Origin: SHLQ01 sp033344795
Lineage (GTDB): Bacteria > Actinomycetota > Acidimicrobiia > Acidimicrobiales > SHLQ01
Reading direction: 5' to 3'
Assembly (NCBI GenBank): GCA_033344795.1
Contig: JAWPMS010000001.1
Span: forward strand, 248,001 to 312,000
Length of the DNA: 64,000 bases
Shown: positions 1-7,797 of the stretch, one piece after another
How positions within the stretch are numbered: the first letter of the stretch is position 1
Layout of the letters: the number at the start of each line of letters is the position of its first letter
Notes under the pieces: generated by a model
What the model was told of the DNA's origin: nothing
What the model saw: only the letters and a program-made list of their open reading frames with translations
Database searches by the model: none
Position numbers and translations under genes: made by a program

Positions 1-1041
1 TTCACCTACTCGCTCGGGAACAACTCGAACGAAGAAAAGACCGGGCTGTTTGGCGGTGAGCTGATCGGCAACTTCGAGCTGACTGGCTTGAGCGGCGTGA
101 CCGGTGACGATCTGTTGGGCGTCGCGTTCTTCATGACCTTCGCCGCAATCACGCCAGCGCTGATTTCAGGTGCGGTTGCTGACCGAATGAAGTTCGGGGC
201 GTGGGTTGCGTTCGTCGCGTTGTGGTCGATCCTGGTGTACACACCGGTCACCTACTGGGTGTACACGGGATGGCACACCGAACTCTCACCGCACGCCCTC
301 GATTTCGCCGGTGGAACGGCGATCCACATCAACGCAGGCGTCGCTGCCCTGGTGATGGCCCTCGTCCTGGGCAAGCGGCGCGGTCTTGGCTCCGAAGACA
401 TGTCCCCACACAACCTCTCGCTCCTGCTCATCGGCACTGGTGTCTTGTGGTTCGGGTGGTTCGGGTTCAACGCTGGCTCGGCCGGCGCAGCTGATGGGAT
501 AGCAATTCAGGCACTGATAAACACCTTCATCGCTGGCGCTGCCGGGATGATTGGCTGGGTCGGCATCGAGTGGTTGCGCGACGGTCGGGCAACCATGCTC
601 GGCACGGCTTCTGGACTGGTCGCCGGTTTGGTCTCGATCACCCCGGCCGCCGGTTATGTCACGTCGATGTCTTCGATCGTGTTTGGGCTCGTCGCCGGAG
701 TCGTCTGCTACTTCGCCGTGCAGCTGAAGGATCGTCTCGGCTACGACGACTCGCTCGACGTGGTCGGAATTCACGGCGTCGGCGGCATCGTCGGCGGAAT
801 TCTGCTCGGACTTCTGTCCAGCCTGTCGGTCAATGAGAGCGGTGCAGCCGGAGGATTCGACCTTCTTGTGAGCCAGGTCGTTGCGATGGCTTCGGTGATC
901 ATCTTCTCGGGTGTCATGACGTTCGCAATTGCCAAGGCACTCGATGCCACGATCGGCCTGCGGGTCAGCGAAGAGGAAGAGTTCAAGGGCCTCGACGTGA
1001 GCATCCACGGAGAGGTCGTCTACTCGAGCTCCGAGCAGTAG
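1..1041 (+). CDS. amt: Ammonium transporter (Amt family), 5' end missing
   Basis: Integral membrane channel for ammonium/ammonia uptake. The frame is open from the first base, so only the last 346 codons are present and the true start lies outside the window. The family signature is visible (DFAGGTAIHINAG), as are GVLWFGWFGFNAGSA and GIHGVGGIVGG; the two conserved pore histidines are those in AIHINAG and GIHGVGG. Successive hydrophobic segments and a short charged cytoplasmic tail (SEEEEFKGLDVSIHGEVVY) match Amt proteins. In many bacteria amt is followed by a PII gene (glnK); here it is followed after 19 bases by a convergent gene, so no PII partner is seen on this side. Confidence 0.95.
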   Translation, partial: FTYSLGNNSNEEKTGLFGGELIGNFELTGLSGVTGDDLLGVAFFMTFAAITPALISGAVADRMKFGAWVAFVALWSILVYTPVTYWVYTGWHTELSPHALDFAGGTAIHINAGVAALVMALVLGKRRGLGSEDMSPHNLSLLLIGTGVLWFGWFGFNAGSAGAADGIAIQALINTFIAGAAGMIGWVGIEWLRDGRATMLGTASGLVAGLVSITPAAGYVTSMSSIVFGLVAGVVCYFAVQLKDRLGYDDSLDVVGIHGVGGIVGGILLGLLSSLSVNESGAAGGFDLLVSQVVAMASVIIFSGVMTFAIAKALDATIGLRVSEEEEFKGLDVSIHGEVVYSSSEQ

Positions 1042-1060
1042 GCGTCTTCGTTGAGCTGAA

Positions 1061-2668
1061 TCAGCTGGCCGCTGCGGTTGCTCTGGCCCGCACTGCGGCT
1101 CCCTGAGCGTAGACAGACGTGCCGAGCACCGATTCCGACATCGAAAGCAACAGTCCGAGGTCACGATCGGTGTCGATCCCGGTGTGGACGACATCGAAGC
1201 CAACAACGGCTGCGCTGGCATACACGGCCTTGACGATCGCCGCTCCGCGCCGAGCGTCGCCCTCGGTGATGAGAGAGTTGTGAAGCTTCACGCCATCGAA
1301 CGCGAACGCGTGCAGCGTCCGCATCGATGCCAAGGAGATGCCAAAGTCATCGAGCACGATGGAAGCACCTGCGGAGCGAAGCTGCGCCAAGTGTTCTGTC
1401 ACCATGCTGCCGCCATTGTTCACGGCGGTCTCGCTGACCTCGATGATGACCTGATCAGCTGCAGATTCAAGGCGCTCGATGACCCACCCGATGGCGAGCT
1501 TGTCTCGCAGGGTCGAGCCGGAAAGGGTGACTCCGGTTCGCACTTTTCGTTCCGAGGCGCTGTCGGAAAGCAGCGCAAACTCGAGCACCGCGCGCTCGAC
1601 GTCAGAGACACGACCGATGAGCTCGGCAAGGTCGATGAACTCGTCACGGTCGATCAACCCGCGATGCGGGTGGTCCCACACCACGCGAGCCTCGACACCG
1701 ACAACCGATCCTTCCGGCAGGTGAACGATCGGCTCGATCGCGGTCGAGAGTTGGTTCTCGGCCAGCGCCTCGACGAACTCCGTCGCAAGCGCACGACGGT
1801 CTTCGATTCGCAACTGCAGTTCGCCGTCGTAGACAGCCAATTGGTCGACGCCCTGTGATTTCGCCGATTGCAGAGCGAGGTCTCCGTGAGAAAGCGTGGA
1901 CGCGGCCTTCTCGCCGCGGGCGCGGGAGGCAATTCCAGCGGTCGCGGTCACCCGTAGATCGTTGGCCCCGATCGTGATTGGTTCGCTGACAGCACTTTGC
2001 AGACGGCGCGTGAGATTGGTCGCGATCTCCACGCTCATGTTCGGGCAGTAGATGCCAAAGACGTCTCCACCCAATCGGCTCACGATGTCACATGATCGGA
2101 GTGTCGCTCGCAATCGATCGGCCACCTCCGCAAGCACCACGTCACCCGCCGTGTGGCCGAGTGTGTCGTTGACGATGCCCATGCCATCGACGCCGAGGAC
2201 GATGACGGATGCGGAGGCAGGGCCCGCAGCGAATTCGATGTCGAGATAGTCGGTGAACGAGTCACGATCGATCGTGTTGGTGAGCCGATCCCTGGCTCCC
2301 ATGGGTGAGATCATCGGGCTCAGGGGCGCCTCGCCTCGTCGGTCCGGCGTCAACATGGCCAGATCGAGTACGACGCCGAAGGCCGCCAGATCTGCGAGCT
2401 CATCATCGCGAAGTGGCTGCGTCCGAACGACTCGCAAGACCAACTCGGAGTGTTCGAGATCGATGACAGAAGCGTTTTCGTACGTGCGGATTCCTCCGAC
2501 CTTTGCCAGGACCTCTTCACCTCGCTCAATGACGGAGCCGTCGAGATCCAAGAGGACGCCGAGATTGCTGAGCAGTGCCGTCAACTCCGTTTCACCGAAG
2601 GGTTTTATCGATTGAAACAGTTCAGACCAACCAATTGGCAGTCGTACATCACTCATCGTCGTTTTCAC
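1061..2668 (-). CDS. Degenerate GGDEF-EAL protein, probable c-di-GMP effector
   Basis: About 535 residues: an N-terminal PAS/GAF-like region (about 1-130), a GGDEF-type domain (about 135-300) and an EAL-type domain (about 305-530). Both active sites look damaged. The cyclase signature reads RLGGDVF instead of GGDEF; the EAL signature reads VEARVVW where ExLxR is usual, and the later loop usually AEGVE reads HTGID. An RxxD (RSCD) lies five residues before GGD, as in inhibitory I-sites, and LDDFG is kept. It is therefore likely a c-di-GMP-binding or regulatory protein rather than an enzyme (inference). ATG at 2668 is used; an ATG four codons later (MSDVRLP) is equally possible. It is divergent from the intact GGDEF-EAL gene that follows. 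Confidence 0.85.
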   Translation of the reverse strand: MKTTMSDVRLPIGWSELFQSIKPFGETELTALLSNLGVLLDLDGSVIERGEEVLAKVGGIRTYENASVIDLEHSELVLRVVRTQPLRDDELADLAAFGVVLDLAMLTPDRRGEAPLSPMISPMGARDRLTNTIDRDSFTDYLDIEFAAGPASASVIVLGVDGMGIVNDTLGHTAGDVVLAEVADRLRATLRSCDIVSRLGGDVFGIYCPNMSVEIATNLTRRLQSAVSEPITIGANDLRVTATAGIASRARGEKAASTLSHGDLALQSAKSQGVDQLAVYDGELQLRIEDRRALATEFVEALAENQLSTAIEPIVHLPEGSVVGVEARVVWDHPHRGLIDRDEFIDLAELIGRVSDVERAVLEFALLSDSASERKVRTGVTLSGSTLRDKLAIGWVIERLESAADQVIIEVSETAVNNGGSMVTEHLAQLRSAGASIVLDDFGISLASMRTLHAFAFDGVKLHNSLITEGDARRGAAIVKAVYASAAVVGFDVVHTGIDTDRDLGLLLSMSESVLGTSVYAQGAAVRARATAAAS

Positions 2669-2820
2669 CTCGGTAGCGCCTACACGTTCTCATCGTCACT
2701 CTCCGTTGGCGTTGGAGGGCCATTTGACCCACGTCTTCCTCCCAAGGCTGGTAGTCAGGCTCAGGTCACAGAAACAAAGGCCGATTCGCCTCGTACAGCA
2801 CTGACACCGTGCCGTCTTCC

Positions 2821-2826
2821 AAGGAG
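2821..2826 (+). promoter_or_regulatory. Strong ribosome binding site for the 33-codon leader frame
   Basis: AAGGAG lies six bases before ATG 2833. It is the only good Shine-Dalgarno upstream of the response-regulator gene at 2931, so ribosomes probably load here and reach the larger gene by coupling. Confidence 0.7.
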
Positions 2827-2832
2827 CGCACG

Positions 2833-2934
2833 ATGGCTACTGACCCTCAGAATCCAATCGCACGGTTGACAAGTGATGCTCGGCCCGCACTGGCTGGGCT
2901 ACAGCACACAATCGGCGACCCGAGTCGTCCATGA
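2833..2934 (+). CDS. 33-residue leader/small protein coupled to the c-di-GMP response regulator
   Basis: Short frame beginning MATDPQNPIARLTSD and ending GDPSRP. Its TGA overlaps the ATG of the next gene in an ATGA junction (2931-2934), and it has a textbook Shine-Dalgarno at 2821-2826, whereas the downstream gene has none of its own outside this frame. This layout is typical of translational coupling. The peptide has no membrane segment and no family I recognise; it could be a regulatory leader, a small partner protein, or the remnant of a larger upstream gene. Confidence 0.55.
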   Translation: MATDPQNPIARLTSDARPALAGLQHTIGDPSRP

Positions 2935-4691
2935 GCGAAGTGAAGGTGTTGCTGATCGAGGATGACGCAGACGACTATCTGCTCACGTGTGACCTTCTCG
3001 CGCAGACGACGAGGGGTACGTACGAGGTCACCTGGTGCGCCGACAGCGAGTCCGGCCTCGAAGCGCTACACAGCGGCGACTACGACATCTGCCTGGTCGA
3101 CTTCAGGCTCGGCGTCATGACCGGCATCGAGCTGATCGAGCAGGCAGCGCAAGCGCTTCGCCGAACACCTACGATAATTTTGGCCGGCGCACACAGCACC
3201 GAGATCGATCTCGCCGCAATGGAGGCGGGCGCAGCCGACTACTTGGTGAAGAATCAGCTGACCGCAGATTCACTGGAACGCGCGATTCGATACGCATTGC
3301 AACGTCGGGATCTGGATATCCGACTCGAGCACCTGGCGTTCCACGACCCGTTGACCGACCTGCCGAATCGAATGCTGTTCGCCGATCGAGTGGCCCAGGC
3401 GCTGGCGAGACGCGTGCGCGCACGCAAGGTCGTCTCCGTGGTCTTCTTCGATCTCGACAACTTCAAGGATGTGAACGATACGCGGGGCCACGCGGCAGGC
3501 GATCGGCTGCTGCAACAGGTGGCGCGCCGTATCTCATCGATTCTGCGCTCCGAGGACACGCTTGCTCGCCTCGGTGGAGATGAATTCGCGGTGTGCATCG
3601 AAAGCAACGCCTATGACACCAGCATCGCAGCGGCGTTCGTCAACCGAGCTCAAGAAGCGCTGGAGCTCGCCTTTGACCTGGACGATGGTGTATCGGTGGA
3701 CGTGCGCGCGAGTTTCGGCATTGCGAGTTCTACGTTCGACGATGACGTGGTGCCGGACGAATTGCTCCGAAACGCCGACATCGCGATGTACGACGCCAAG
3801 CGGCTTGGGAAGAACACCTGGTCGTCGTATCAAAGCGAAATGCATCAAGCCCTGCAGCGGCGCATCGAACTCGAGAAGGACCTACAGCGAGCTCTCCGAA
3901 GCGAACGCCTCGATGTCGTGTACCAGCCGTTCTTGTGCCTGCAGACGAATCGTGTGGTTGGATTCGAGGCGCTCTGCCGTTGGAACCACCCCGATCTTGG
4001 GCCACAGTCGCCCGAGGAGTTCATCGCGATCGCCGAGGACTCCGGCGCGATCTTCGAGCTCGGGCGCCAGGTGCTTGTGGAAGCGACATCGCAGGCAATG
4101 ATCTGGCGAGACATGTTCGGTTTCGACGGATTCATGAGTGTCAACGTGTCGCCACGGCAGATTTCACACCCGGGCTTTCACGAAACACTGGTCCAGATAC
4201 TGGAGAGCTCAGGTCTTCCACCAGCCGCTTTGGTCATCGAGTTCACCGAGTCGGTGATGACCGGTGACGTGAATCAGGTGATCCGCACGTTGGACAAGCT
4301 GGCAGAGCTCGGCATCGGCATCGCTCTCGATGACTTCGGGACCGGGTATTCGTCGCTCAGCAATGTGCATCAGCTCCCTATCACGATCATCAAGGTGGAC
4401 CGTTCCTTCGTGGCTCGAATCGACGAACGAAAAGGGCGCTCGATGCTCGAGACGATTGCCACCATGGCGAGAAGCCTGGAAGTCGTCACGATCGCCGAGG
4501 GCATCGAGACCACCGCCCAGCGTGAGACGCTCGGCTCGTTGGGGTATCACTTCGGCCAAGGGTTTCTCTTCGATCGCGCTCGCAAAGCGAGCGAAGTCGA
4601 AGAGCGACTCTTCCCGGACTACACCCCGGTCCATTCCTATGATCCCAAGACAACTCCGTCCATCGAAGGTCGAATCGAGCCGTTCTCGTAG
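2931..4691 (+). CDS. Response regulator with intact GGDEF and EAL domains
   Basis: 586 residues. Receiver domain about 1-120 with the acidic pair in IEDDADD, phospho-acceptor Asp57 (CLVDFRLG) and Lys107 (YLVKNQ). The diguanylate cyclase domain about 130-300 carries RLGGDEFAV with an RxxD inhibitory site (RSED) five residues before it. The phosphodiesterase domain about 310-560 keeps FEALCRW, VNVSPRQ, EFTES, LDDFGTGYSS and AEGIET. It should both make and break cyclic di-GMP under control of a sensor kinase, which is not visible in the window. It begins at the ATGA overlap with the 33-codon frame. Its divergent neighbour is a degenerate relative, suggesting a signalling pair (inference). Confidence 0.93.
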   Translation: MSEVKVLLIEDDADDYLLTCDLLAQTTRGTYEVTWCADSESGLEALHSGDYDICLVDFRLGVMTGIELIEQAAQALRRTPTIILAGAHSTEIDLAAMEAGAADYLVKNQLTADSLERAIRYALQRRDLDIRLEHLAFHDPLTDLPNRMLFADRVAQALARRVRARKVVSVVFFDLDNFKDVNDTRGHAAGDRLLQQVARRISSILRSEDTLARLGGDEFAVCIESNAYDTSIAAAFVNRAQEALELAFDLDDGVSVDVRASFGIASSTFDDDVVPDELLRNADIAMYDAKRLGKNTWSSYQSEMHQALQRRIELEKDLQRALRSERLDVVYQPFLCLQTNRVVGFEALCRWNHPDLGPQSPEEFIAIAEDSGAIFELGRQVLVEATSQAMIWRDMFGFDGFMSVNVSPRQISHPGFHETLVQILESSGLPPAALVIEFTESVMTGDVNQVIRTLDKLAELGIGIALDDFGTGYSSLSNVHQLPITIIKVDRSFVARIDERKGRSMLETIATMARSLEVVTIAEGIETTAQRETLGSLGYHFGQGFLFDRARKASEVEERLFPDYTPVHSYDPKTTPSIEGRIEPFS

Positions 4692-4730
4692 GCCAATTGG
4701 CTCATTCTCAGCCTTTATTGGCGGTTTTGC
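4692..4730 (+). terminator. Possible intrinsic terminator after the GGDEF-EAL gene
   Basis: GCCAAT (4692-4697) can pair with ATTGGC (4717-4722), with an inner GGCT/AGCC helix, followed by GGTTTTGC. It begins directly after the stop codon. The helix is weak and the T-run short. Confidence 0.4.
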
Positions 4731-4898
4731 ACTTGTCACACCTCTCATGACGACCAAAACGGGCGTTCGCTCCGTATGGTGTAAGTCACGTAGATCTTCT
4801 CTCGGATGTACGCCTCGACTGCGAACCGAGAGAGATCGAGCCCCGATGTCCGACGAGGACATTGTCGCTTGGCTCGATGGAAGAAGGGACACTCCCAA

Positions 4899-5219
4899 AT
4901 GGCAAAGCAACGAACAACGTTCGCGAAACTACAGCGCGAGCGCGCAAAGGCAGCAAAGAAGGCTGAGAAGCAGGCCGCACGGGTGAACGGCGGCGTTCGA
5001 CCCGATCCCGTCGAAGAAGTAGTCGAAGAAGCTCCGCCAATCGAAGTCGACATGGAGAACCTCACCACGGTCGAGCGACTCTTCGTTGGCAAGGGTCGTC
5101 TGTCGGCGCCTGAACTCATGGCGATGACGGAGAAGATTCAACGCCTGCACCAGCGCGGCGACATCAACGACGACGAGCTCGAGGACGCAAAACTCGAGCT
5201 GCTCGAACGCATCGAGTAG
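4899..5219 (+). CDS. Small basic protein with SHOCT-like C-terminus
   Basis: 106 residues beginning MAKQRTTFAKLQRERAKAAKK, chosen because AGAAGGGA lies about ten bases upstream of this ATG. The N-terminal third is a lysine/arginine-rich helix; the middle is acidic (EEVVEEAPPIEVDME); the end (LMAMTEKIQRLHQRGDI, then NDDELEDAKLELLERIE) resembles the short SHOCT helical motif found at the termini of oligomerising bacterial proteins. There is no membrane segment. A TATGGT hexamer at 4775-4780 could be its -10 element, giving a leader of roughly 110 bases. Function is unknown; the charge pattern would allow nucleic-acid or protein binding. Confidence 0.75.
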   Translation: MAKQRTTFAKLQRERAKAAKKAEKQAARVNGGVRPDPVEEVVEEAPPIEVDMENLTTVERLFVGKGRLSAPELMAMTEKIQRLHQRGDINDDELEDAKLELLERIE

Positions 5220-5246
5220 ACGCCAGTCCTTCCGATGCCCCGCCCG

Positions 5247-6083
5247 TCAGCGGTGCAATGAATATCCCAGCAAACTCTGCGTCGCAATGCCAAGGGTCCC
5301 CGCTGTGTCACCAAGGGTTGTGACGCCGAGGCCCGTTCCTTGCGCGCCCACGAACGTCGTCGAATCGAGGGACACCCATTCCCCGACCATCGCTCGATGC
5401 ATCGAGATCACCAGATTCGCGTTGATGAGACCAACGGGTGAGTCCGCTCGATAGACCGCACTGATTCCCGAACCGAAGTCGGCGCCGGCGGCGAGTCGTT
5501 CGAGGCCAGACGGCGAGTGGTTTGCCACGACGGGGAGGCGCAGCCGGACCCAATCCACGGCGGGTCCGGGCGTTCGAAAGTCACCCGAGGTGAATCGGTG
5601 TTCTACGGCATTTCGATGGTAGGTGGTGACATCCCCGCTCGCCCATCGCGGAGGGTCGACCGCCGAATCCTCGGGTGGCGGCTGGGGAGCTCGCTCGTTC
5701 TTGCCAACCCATTCCGGCGAAGCGAGATCAGACGTTCGAAGCACGAGGCCCGATGCTTTCGCGACGACGACACCGTTCGAGATGATCGATGAATCAACGC
5801 GTGCGACCCGACCGCTGATCCGTCGCCGATCAACGGCGAAGTTCAGCGCTGTGAGCGGAACAGGACGAACGAGTTCGATCTCGAGTTGTGCGAGAAACTC
5901 GCCTTCCTCGACGAACGGCTCACAGAGGTGCGCGAGGAGAGCCGATGGGGGTCCGCCGTGTTGTGCGTCGGCTCGCCAGGGTCCTCGAGTGAACTCGCTG
6001 GGGACATACGTGTCGGCCTCGCGCGTGAACAACCCAAGTGGGATGGATTGCGCACCGTTCTTCGCAGATGTCGTCGCGGACAC
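5247..6083 (-). CDS. Acyl-CoA thioesterase-like protein (TesB-like double hotdog)
   Basis: 278 residues with the layout of TesB-like acyl-CoA thioesterases: an N-terminal hotdog with the conserved segment GPWRADAQHGGPPSALLAH and a C-terminal hotdog with LVISMHRAMVGEWVSLDS. Members hydrolyse acyl-CoA thioesters in the cytoplasm. It starts at a GTG (6083) five bases after the stop of the Dabb gene, so the two probably form one transcript. Substrate cannot be told from the sequence. Confidence 0.8.
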   Translation of the reverse strand: MSATTSAKNGAQSIPLGLFTREADTYVPSEFTRGPWRADAQHGGPPSALLAHLCEPFVEEGEFLAQLEIELVRPVPLTALNFAVDRRRISGRVARVDSSIISNGVVVAKASGLVLRTSDLASPEWVGKNERAPQPPPEDSAVDPPRWASGDVTTYHRNAVEHRFTSGDFRTPGPAVDWVRLRLPVVANHSPSGLERLAAGADFGSGISAVYRADSPVGLINANLVISMHRAMVGEWVSLDSTTFVGAQGTGLGVTTLGDTAGTLGIATQSLLGYSLHR

Positions 6084-6088
6084 TTCGT

Positions 6089-6385
6089 TCAGTCGATGTA
6101 GTACTGGACTGCAGACCGGAGCTCGACGAACGGTCGAATTCGCTCCGTGATCACCGCAACGTGATCTGGGTTGTTGTTGTAACCAGCGAAACCATCCGCA
6201 TCATCGAAGTCGGCAACGACGACGAGCTGGTAGTTCCCTTCGACGAGCCCTGCATCGCGACCAACCGAGTAGCTTCGGATCTCGGGGACGACTCCGGGAA
6301 GCGCCTCGAGCCCATCGACGATTGCCGTGATATCGGCGTCGGTGGCCTGATCGGAGAACTTCATCATGACGACGTGGCGGAGCAT
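6089..6385 (-). CDS. Dabb (stress-responsive alpha/beta barrel) protein
   Basis: 98 residues matching the Dabb ferredoxin-like fold: MLRHVVMMKF at the start, GLEALPGVVPEIRSYSVGRD in the middle and YNNNPDHVAVITERIRPF near the end. Such proteins dimerise into small barrels and often act as lyases or cyclases on hydrophobic substrates. The ATG lies six bases after a TAGCTT hexamer, so the message is probably leaderless. It is transcribed with the thioesterase that follows. Confidence 0.85.
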   Translation of the reverse strand: MLRHVVMMKFSDQATDADITAIVDGLEALPGVVPEIRSYSVGRDAGLVEGNYQLVVVADFDDADGFAGYNNNPDHVAVITERIRPFVELRSAVQYYID

Positions 6386-6391
6386 GCACGG

Positions 6392-6397
6392 AAGCTA
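6392..6397 (-). promoter_or_regulatory. -10 hexamer of a leaderless-type start (Dabb gene)
   Basis: TAGCTT on the minus strand, six bases before ATG 6385. Confidence 0.55.
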
Positions 6398-6508
6398 CTC
6401 GCCGCTCGCTTCGATCGCTAGCGGAGCCGCGCACTTCGGCTTGGAAGCTGCCCCGCCTGTGACTAGCGTCACGTTTGTGAAACGGCGACGCGTTGCGTAA
6501 TTCATGGT

Positions 6509-6514
6509 TAAGCT
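6509..6514 (+). promoter_or_regulatory. Candidate -10 element of the structured RNA
   Basis: TAAGCT matches TANNNT and ends just before the first hairpin at about 6522. No convincing -35 box was found at normal spacing. Confidence 0.4.
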
Positions 6515-6519
6515 ACCGT

Positions 6520-6697
6520 CCGGTAATTCGCTTCACCATACGTGAGTATGCGAAGCAGAATCACCACAGATCAACTTCGTCGAGAAACCGCCGTCTCGAC
6601 GTCCGATCGTTGAGACAATATGGGGGTTCCGCCACTCCCGTTTCAACGAGGCCTGCCCCAGGTTCCGCCGCCGTGGGGCAGGCCACTTTCGTTTTTG
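6520..6697 (+). ncRNA. Candidate structured small RNA upstream of tRNA-Ala
   Basis: No credible coding frame. Four successive hairpins can be drawn. (1) 6522-6565: GGT/ACC, ATTC/GAAT, GCTTC/GAAGC and CATAC/GTATG closed by a GTGA tetraloop of the GNRA class. (2) 6578-6601: CGTCGAGA pairs perfectly with TCTCGACG across an eight-base loop. (3) about 6611-6648: TTGAGAC with GTTTCAA, enclosing GGGGG/CTCCC. (4) an 11-bp terminator stem at 6650-6684 followed by a T-run. A TANNNT hexamer sits just before hairpin 1. It does not look like tmRNA, RNase P RNA, SRP RNA or 6S RNA. Only folding by eye supports it; the family is unknown. Confidence 0.55.
6650..6697 (+). terminator. Intrinsic terminator
   Basis: GGCCTGCCCCA (6650-6660) is perfectly complementary to TGGGGCAGGCC (6674-6684) with a 13-base loop, followed by ACTTTCGTTTTT. 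The T-run lies on the plus-strand side only, so it ends a plus-strand transcript, yet no plus-strand protein gene lies just upstream. Confidence 0.8.
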
Positions 6698-6724
6698 CCC
6701 GAGGTAAGATGGCCGCCCCAATGA

Positions 6725-6797
6725 GGGGATGTAGCTCAGTTGGTAGAGCGCCTCGGTCGCATCGAGGAGGCCAGGGGTTCGATTCCCCTCATCTCCA
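6725..6797 (+). tRNA. tRNA-Ala (anticodon CGC)
   Basis: A complete cloverleaf can be drawn: acceptor GGGGATG with CATCTCC (one G-U pair), D-arm GCTCAGTTGGTAGAGC, anticodon stem CCTCG/CGAGG with loop GTCGCAT giving anticodon CGC, and T-arm AGGGGTTCGATTCCCCT. The discriminator base is A and no CCA is encoded. It reads GCG alanine codons. Its last nine bases overlap, on the opposite strand, the end of the SepX/GlpR-like gene. Confidence 0.97.
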
Positions 6798-7244
6798 CGA
6801 ATCGGTCATGTCGCGCCGGGGACCGGGCTGATCTCGCTGGACCCCACCGTCGAGGACGGGTTGCAGGCGAGACCGGCGTGCAGAAGCCGATGGGCGCTGA
6901 TTGAACGCATCGACAGCGGCGGCTGGACGTTCCAACGAGTAGACGGCCCAGCCGTAGGCCAGAAGTGCAACATCGATCGCCAGGTGCAACGTCCACATCG
7001 GCGACCACGTCCGGGCGACAAGGAACGTCAGCAGGGCACAAAGCCCGAGCGCACCGAGCACTTCACGCCTCCGGCGTCGTGCCATCGCAGCGGTGCGGGG
7101 CGGCGCAAGAACAGATGGAGAGCGGGCGGCAAAAGGGTCAGGCAGGCCGCCGAGGCCAGAGTTCGACACGAACCGGTCGCGGCCCCAAGACCAGAACCAG
7201 CCGGCCCATCCGAGCGCGATAATCAGCACAACAAGAAACAACAT
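6789..7244 (-). CDS. SepX/GlpR-like divisome membrane protein
   Basis: 151 residues. An N-terminal membrane segment (MLFLVVLIIALGWAGWFW), a short cytoplasmic linker, the basic run MARRRRREVLGA, then two membrane helices (about 61-78 and 86-103) and a polar tail. This topology, and the RRRR sequence before a helical hairpin, are what I expect of actinobacterial SepX (Streptomyces) and GlpR (the membrane receptor of the MoeA-like protein Glp in Corynebacterium). Context supports it: moeA and galU lie nearby, as around mycobacterial Rv0993-Rv0996. The ATG at 7244 makes the first helix the N-terminus. The stop codon lies inside the opposite-strand tRNA-Ala sequence. Confidence 0.65.
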   Translation of the reverse strand: MLFLVVLIIALGWAGWFWSWGRDRFVSNSGLGGLPDPFAARSPSVLAPPRTAAMARRRRREVLGALGLCALLTFLVARTWSPMWTLHLAIDVALLAYGWAVYSLERPAAAVDAFNQRPSASARRSRLQPVLDGGVQRDQPGPRRDMTDSWR

Positions 7245-7303
7245 GAGCGGCGGGAACTCTTCTCTAGTGACAGCGAGCGACGCCACGATAGCGGCGTGTG
7301 CGA

Positions 7304-7795
7304 TCAGCTCATGGTCGGCGCACGGTGATAAGCGCCACTTTTCCCGCCGGTCTTCTCCCAGAGAGCAACCTGTGTGATCGTCATCGACTTGTCGAGCGAC
7401 TTGCACATGTCATAGATGGTCAATCCAGCCACCGAACAGGCCGTCAATGCTTCCATCTCGACGCCGGTACGTCCCACCGTCTCCACCGATGCCTCGATGT
7501 CGATGTGATCATCGCCGATCTCGAAGTTCACGTTGACTGCACCGATGAGCAATGGGTGACAGAGCGGGATCAGGTCCGAGGTACGTTTTGCCGCCTGGAT
7601 ACCGGCCACACGAGCCACGCTGAGCACGTCACCCTTGGCAATGGAACCGCGAGCGACGGCAGAAGCGGTGTCCGGTGTCATCTCGACGCGACCTCGGGCG
7701 ATCGCCCGACGATGGGTTGGTTCCTTCGGAGTGACGTCGACCATGCGCGCCCGGCCCATCGGGTCGAGATGGGTGAACTCGTCGTGTGCCGACAT
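7304..7795 (-). CDS. moaC: Cyclic pyranopterin monophosphate synthase MoaC
   Basis: 163 residues. MoaC converts the MoaA product into cyclic pyranopterin monophosphate in molybdenum cofactor synthesis. Family signatures: KRTSDLIPLCHPLLIG, VGRTGVEMEALTACSVA and YDMCKSLDKSM, with the catalytic lysine expected in the last. The start MSAHDEF lies two bases after the moaA stop, and length is normal. It is co-transcribed with moaA. Confidence 0.95.
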   Translation of the reverse strand: MSAHDEFTHLDPMGRARMVDVTPKEPTHRRAIARGRVEMTPDTASAVARGSIAKGDVLSVARVAGIQAAKRTSDLIPLCHPLLIGAVNVNFEIGDDHIDIEASVETVGRTGVEMEALTACSVAGLTIYDMCKSLDKSMTITQVALWEKTGGKSGAYHRAPTMS

Positions 7796-7797
7796 GT

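Noticed and set aside
1..2668. Amt and GGDEF-EAL as a functional ammonium-c-di-GMP unit
   Set aside because: Amt fusions to signalling domains exist, but here the two genes are convergent and separate, so adjacency gives no evidence of joint function.
6520..6697. Identification of the candidate RNA as tmRNA, SRP RNA, RNase P RNA or 6S RNA
   Set aside because: None of their signature sequences (for example the GGAAGGAAGCAGCC region of SRP RNA or a tRNA-like domain) is present, and the four-hairpin layout differs from the single long hairpin of 6S RNA.
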